Translations under genes and position numbers: made by a program | Assembly: GCF_949987535.1 (NCBI RefSeq) | Contig: NC_080081.1 | Coordinates: 34,760,428 to 34,824,427, forward strand | DNA length: 64,000 nt | Reading direction: 5' to 3' | Source: Balaenoptera acutorostrata | Taxonomy: Eukaryota > Chordata > Mammalia > Artiodactyla > Balaenopteridae | In this document: one piece after another, positions 59,756 through 64,000 of the stretch | Position numbering within the stretch: position 1 is the stretch's first letter | Layout: each line of letters begins with the position of its first letter | Notes under the pieces: generated by a model | Seen by the model: the letters and a program-made list of their open reading frames with translations, nothing else | What the model was told of the DNA's origin: nothing | Databases searched by the model: none

Positions 59756-61039
59756 ACGGATTCTTTGTTCAATTCTTGCAACTTCTCCATAAGTTTAAAA
59801 TTATTTAAAAGCATAGTATCAAAGAACAAAAAACAAAGATTACATTGTCAAATGCCATAATAATTCAAAGAGAATAGCATCTGACAAGCTAACTTTCTTT
59901 TAAAGATAAAACTTAAAAAAATGTACAGATATATCAAACTGCAATAGGTGTTTTGTGAATTTGTGCATCATCATTCATTGTTTGAAGTCAGTGGAGATTA
60001 TGTGATGTCAAAACACTCTTCCACGTTGTCTGGCTTCTCAAACTTTTGCTTTAATCTTCTTAAAACATTTAGGATATCAAAGGTCACTTTTATTTCAAAA
60101 GGTATAACTGTGTTCCCAATTTTACTATCTTTGTAGGAAGACTGAGACTTTCTATGATGTTAATTGCCACAAGATGACAACATTTTTTCAGACAGTAGGG
60201 TCTTGAAGCCCAAAGGAATATTTTTGTTTTGTTTGATCTTTGATTAATTTATTTGTCTTCTTTTCAAATATGTTTATTGATCTTAAGAATCACTCTTTTT
60301 TCATTTCTTTATAGCTGTCATTTTGCCCTAAATTTGATTGAGTTAAAGTGGCTTTATGCAGTATCTCAACCATATAAAATGATAAATAAATGAATCTAAT
60401 CACATAATACCATACTACATGATAGTCTGTTCACACTTACCTGAAGCCATAAGGACCAAGATGAGCATTCCACTGAAGCAACTGCAGAAAAAAAAAAAAA
60501 TGACATTCACACACCCCACATATACCTACACATAAACAAGGAACAATTTTAATCCTACATTGGGAAAAAATTGAAGTAGCTAACAGAATAATGATGGAAG
60601 ACAAAATGTTTTACTAACTATAAGAATTAGCTACTTTACCATTGGAATCTGTCACTAGGGTCTAGAAGAGCTCTTAAGACTTGCAAATTGTATTTTTTAA
60701 CATCACTTCTCCAGTTTCTAGTACATTGTTTAAGTAGATATTGGTAATATTAAGTAAATACATATATAAATCTATATATCATGAGTGATTAATGGATTAA
60801 CTCACACAATAGCCAAACGTAGTCGAGCATAAATGTATTGAAGTTAAGTCAGATAGTCATGGGAATTATGGAACTTATAATCAAATGTGTGTGTGTGTGT
60901 ATACATACATTTGATGCTTTTTGCTTGGACAACCTTTAAGAATTGTGGAGTCATAGACTCTAATGCTGAAAGCAAACTCAGGTGGTCGTCTGGTTCTATG
61001 CCTTTCTTCAAGAGACAAGCAATTATTATCCCCATGATC
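59756..61039. other. Unassigned intronic stretch
   Basis: AT-rich with an A-run at 60487-60499 and a GT run at 60886-60900. A remnant at 60940-61030 (GGAGTCATAGACTCTAATGC) resembles an ancient SINE/CR1-type repeat. No gene is seen. Confidence 0.4.
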
Positions 61040-61700
61040 TATTAAGCCACATTTTCTTTAGCATGTGACAGCTAAGGTGATGCTGATCAAAAAATATAGC
61101 TCTTTATTCTTAAACAATTTCACATGCACATAGATGTTTAACAAGCACCTTTGCAGAGCTATTATGAGAAAGCGCTAGCAGCCTTGGTCTGGAGGAGTAA
61201 TTTATGACAGCTAGGTAAATGGTATCCAAGATCACCTTGATCATATTAGCCACATAGTAGCCCTACCCCTGCACTGCGGGCTTTCTTTAACCCTGGATAC
61301 AAGAGTGATTAAAAAAAAAAAAAAGAACACAATGAGTCCTACGCAGGCTGCTAGCTCTGTTTCTTCTTCTAGTACCTGCTGCCTCAGATCATCTGTCAGT
61401 AAGTTAACAGAGGAGGGAGTGGAAGGAGAAACTGCTAAGGAATGAGTGAGTGTGTATGAGAGCAGTGTAGTTAACAGAAGGCCTTGTGTCCGTCACTCTC
61501 CTCCCCAACCTTTCTTCCCTTTTGGTTCATTAACGAGAAATGTGGAAAGGTGAGGGAGACAAATTTAACTTGTCCTGACATTAGTCAGAGACAGAGAAGT
61601 GCGGCGACTTCCAGAATATTTCTGCCCCAGAGAGAGGTAATTGGAAAAGGTGTTGTGTGGTTAGGTGTTGTAATGAAAAATAAAGAAATGATTCAGGAGA
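61040..61700. promoter_or_regulatory. Candidate conserved non-coding element
   Basis: Repeat-free sequence with balanced composition and retained CpGs (AAAGCGCTAG, CTGCGGGC, CCTACGCAGG, GTCCGTCAC, TTAACGAGAA, GTGCGGCGAC). Motifs include TAATTTATGACAGC (MEIS/TGIF-type TGACAG), GATCACCTTGATCATATTAG and GAGGTAATTGG. An A-run at 61311-61324 interrupts it. It lies about 1.1 to 1.7 kb upstream of the Dachbox-C exon, so it could act in transcription or splicing. Confidence 0.5.
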
Positions 61701-62559
61701 ACAGTGGAATCAAATTATAAGCATAAAGACAAGTGTGCTGAAGTTTTTAGCCACTTGCAAAATTAAGAGATATTATCAGGACTGTGCAAATATATTGCTC
61801 TGATTAATTTTCCTGGGGTGAAATATGAAAATATTTACAAAATTGAGAATCCTGCCCTGAATAAAATTTTCTCTGTGATATAATAGACTAAAATAAACCA
61901 TAACAAGTATCTATCTATTTAAAAATGTTTAAATAATAAAGAACTGAATAAGAAGATTTTACCATGAGAGTAAAAAGAATTTGTATCTGGGCATTACTCT
62001 AAGTTGCTTACAATGTTGGAGAATGTTCAATAAACAAAGTAAAGGTTAATTTACCTTAGAGGGTTTTATATTTGATTTTTGAAATGTTGTTTTGAGAGTT
62101 GTATATTATTACCCTTTCTTTAGACCCCTTTTTCATGTTTAAAAAACTAGTTTTTCAATATGAGGTGAGAGGTATTCAGGGCCAAAAGAATTAGATCTTT
62201 AGTTTTCATGATATTGAACAATTCAATTATAATTGAGAAAGAATATATTTGATTCCAGTTTTTATTTTAGTCGTGGAATTAAAGGTTTTAATTGTATATT
62301 CACTGGTAGATTCCTTAAGAATATATTTGAACAAATCATTGATATATAGGAAGGGTTAATTGAGAAAGAGACACTAATATACATAGCATTTCTCCTATAT
62401 GAAGCTCTAGAAATACCCTATTGTCAATCCAAACAGAACAAACTAAAATGAGATAATTGGGAAGGTACCCATAAAGTCAGCCTGAATATATTATCACAAC
62501 TATATATGAGATAATATTTGTTTTAAAAAGATTCTATGGCACTGTAAACTCAGTCTCAT

Positions 62560-62760
62560 TAGAGACTGCATTTAAGAGGCTTATAAAGTTACTCATTAAT
62601 GTTATCTTGTTGTATCTCCACAGCTTTTTCATTAAAGAAAATTCAGCAGAAAGCCTTTTCTCCTGATAGCAGGAACCAATTTGCAATAAATGTTCTGGAA
62701 ACCACTAGGGAAGCCATTACGGAGGTCTAATAAAAACAGACAAGCGTAACTTGTTCTATA
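62560..62760 (+). promoter_or_regulatory. Conserved-looking pre-exon region with open acceptor-to-stop segment
   Basis: The 200 bp before the Dachbox-C exon are repeat-free and less AT-biased than the background. TATCTCCACAG at 62613-62623 is a good 3' splice site. Beginning at 62624 in the phase left by the upstream exon (G|CT), the frame stays open for 35 codons (AFSLKK at the start, REAITEV at the end) to TAA at 62728-62730. AATAAA overlaps that stop at 62729-62734. I saw no strong donor. It may be an alternative terminal or poison exon, an intronic splicing regulator, or chance. Confidence 0.35.
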
Positions 62761-62782
62761 TTTTTGTTTCAATCACATACAG

Positions 62783-62934
62783 ATGAGACCCCGCTTTCCA
62801 CACCAACTGCGAGAGACAGCCTTGACAAACTTTCTCTAACTGGGCATGGGCAACCACTACCTCCAGGATTCCCATCTCCTTTTCTGTTTCCTGATGGATT
62901 GTCTTCCATAGAGACCCTTCTGACTAACATACAG
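62783..62934 (+). CDS. DACH1: DACH1 exon encoding the start of Dachbox-C (phase 1 in, phase 0 out)
   Basis: This exon continues the DACH1 reading frame. AT completes the split Asp codon, followed by ETPLSTPTARDSLDKLS, LTGHGQPLPPGFPSPFLFPD and GLSSIETLLTNIQ, then GTAGGA at 62935. The proline-rich stretch is the end of the linker. GLSSIETLLTNIQ is the first helix turn of the conserved C-terminal Dachbox-C (DD2), a helical region used for contact with EYA and other cofactors; the remaining helix is encoded downstream, outside the window. The acceptor (TTTTTGTTTCAATCACATACAG) has a modest pyrimidine tract, which may make inclusion dependent on splicing signals nearby. The exon length (152 nt) is not a multiple of three, so skipping it would shift the frame. 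Residues PLPPGFPSPF distinguish it from DACH2. Confidence 0.96.
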
Positions 62935-64000
62935 GTAGGACTTTTTCACAGTCTGGGAGAAAGGAACGTAGAAGTCTCAGTTGTCTATTTTTCCCAAATT
63001 GATACTCTTCCAGCTTAATCCATTCTTGAGATTGAACCATGGTATTGAAATTTTTCTAGCAATTTAAGATTTTAAACTTACTACACAAATCAAATTGGTT
63101 AGAAATACTCAGATATGTATACTACACCTTAATGAAAACTTAGATGCAAATGACCTAGGCCTTTTAAAAATTATTCTGCCTAAATGCCTTCCTTATTGCC
63201 AATTAATGGGAGGAATCTAACTGTTTAAGTTTGTCTGATGTTCTAAATGACAGTATACCAGTGCTAATAAATATTTAGCTATTTTTAAACTGCTGGCCTT
63301 TCGGTGAGGAAATGATGTTTAGTCATTCAAATATGTCTAAAGTAAAAGAATCCAAAAAAATCCCTTCTTTCATAAATAAGTTTATTTCAGTTAATAGGGT
63401 TTCTTCAAAGAATAGACTTCAAAAAGCCATACAAAACTTTCCACGGATTTCCTATGTAGTCTTCAGGATGTATATTTTACGTACAGTACATTATGAATCA
63501 AAAATACTTACAGTTAGCAATAACATAGAGCATGGAGCCAAAATAATAGGAGTGTTTGGGATAAAAGAAAGCATAATTTTCTTGCCCACACATGAAGTGG
63601 TCATGTGGACCCCAGATGGAGATTTTTGCCATCTACTTCAACACACTTGGAATAGCTAGTATTAAGCATACACTTACAGATACTGTGCTGGTAATTTTTT
63701 TTTTTTTTTAATCTTTGCTCAAGCACTCGATCCTTAGTGATATTTTTCTGTACACATTTCCTACCATATTAAACTTTCTCCCAGTAGAAATGTAATTAAT
63801 TTTATTTACCCCTCCAAGGACATAACAGAAGGCCTTTAATGTAACATATCTTCTCATCTATTAATATGGCATTTTTAATACTAACGTAATTAGAGTCTCC
63901 AGAACTGTATTCAACTTTAAGGTTTTATATCTCAGTAATTGAAATAAATCATCAGTCTAGCCTAAATGTAATCAAGGCTAAATAATTGATTATATTTTAG
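62935..64000 (+). other. DACH1: DACH1 intron, 5' part (partial)
   Basis: It starts GTAGGA. The sequence is AT-rich with a T-run at 63697-63710 and no recognised repeat. The 115-codon open frame at 63312-63659 is unlike any protein I know and is about the length expected by chance in this much AT-rich DNA. Confidence 0.8.

Larger units (their letters stand above)
929..62782 (+). other. DACH1: DACH1 large intron (complete, about 61.9 kb)
   Basis: A single phase-1 intron lies between the two exons. It starts GTAATA at 929 and ends CATACAG at 62776-62782. Joining AAA-G to AT-GAG gives the expected E-K-D-E-T junction of DACH1. Everything else annotated between these points is intronic. No other coding exon with a recognisable protein was found on either strand. 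Confidence 0.9.

Noticed and set aside
63312..63659. 115-codon open frame downstream of the second exon
   Set aside because: No similarity is recognised, and about two runs of this length are expected by chance in the six frames of the window.
1..64000. CRISPR arrays, tRNA or rRNA genes, bacterial operons, phage or toxin systems
   Set aside because: None is present. The tRNA-like parts are SINE and MIR heads, and the sequence is plainly a mammalian intron.

Overview
The window is mammalian nuclear DNA, almost certainly from a cetacean (whale or dolphin) or a close cetartiodactyl relative. Two copies of the tRNA-Glu-derived CHR-type SINE of cetaceans and hippos (15619-15965 and 26371-26740), each with its own target-site duplication, support this. 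So do the cetartiodactyl-type L1 3' ends and the absence of any ruminant BovB or Bov-tA element. The base composition is AT-rich and no bacterial-type gene organisation is present.

The only protein-coding content I can support is two exons of the developmental transcription cofactor gene DACH1 (dachshund homolog 1), both on the + strand. One lies at 794-928 (135 nt, phase 1 at both ends) and the other at 62783-62934 (152 nt, phase 1 to phase 0). They join in frame (G|AT = Asp) across a single intron of about 61.9 kb. Short parts of the flanking introns fill 1-793 and 62935-64000. The second exon carries the start of the C-terminal Dachbox-C (DD2) region used for interaction with EYA-type partners.

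The intron mixes three things. First, old and moderately old transposable elements: L1 3' ends and one internally deleted L1, L2 3' ends and an L2 reverse-transcriptase fragment, many MIR fragments, an MLT1 LTR, a hAT-type DNA transposon, and the two CHR SINEs. Nearly all L1, SINE, LTR and L2 pieces lie antisense to DACH1. Second, microsatellites and symmetric elements, notably a perfect 12-bp hairpin fused to a 150-nt uninterrupted polypyrimidine tract at 10128-10303. Third, repeat-free stretches that look like conserved non-coding regulatory elements: about 8540-9110, 31440-32160, 33330-33870, 34860-35110, 39960-40620, 40690-41090, 41380-41770, 53920-54620, 61040-61700 and 62560-62760. They retain scattered CpGs and homeodomain-type motifs. 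DACH1 is known to be surrounded by and to contain developmental enhancers with extreme conservation, so these are the likely functional payload. I cannot align to other species here, so conservation is inferred.

The most interesting new candidates are four. The first is an open, phase-compatible acceptor-to-stop segment at 62624-62730, just upstream of the Dachbox-C exon, which could be a poison or alternative terminal exon. The second is a GC-rich pocket at 42853-43006 with three CCATATGG motifs spaced exactly 50 bp apart and a consensus 5' splice site. The third is the hairpin plus polypyrimidine block. The fourth is a set of palindromic transcription-factor-like sites inside candidate enhancers. 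I found no evidence of a previously undescribed protein system.
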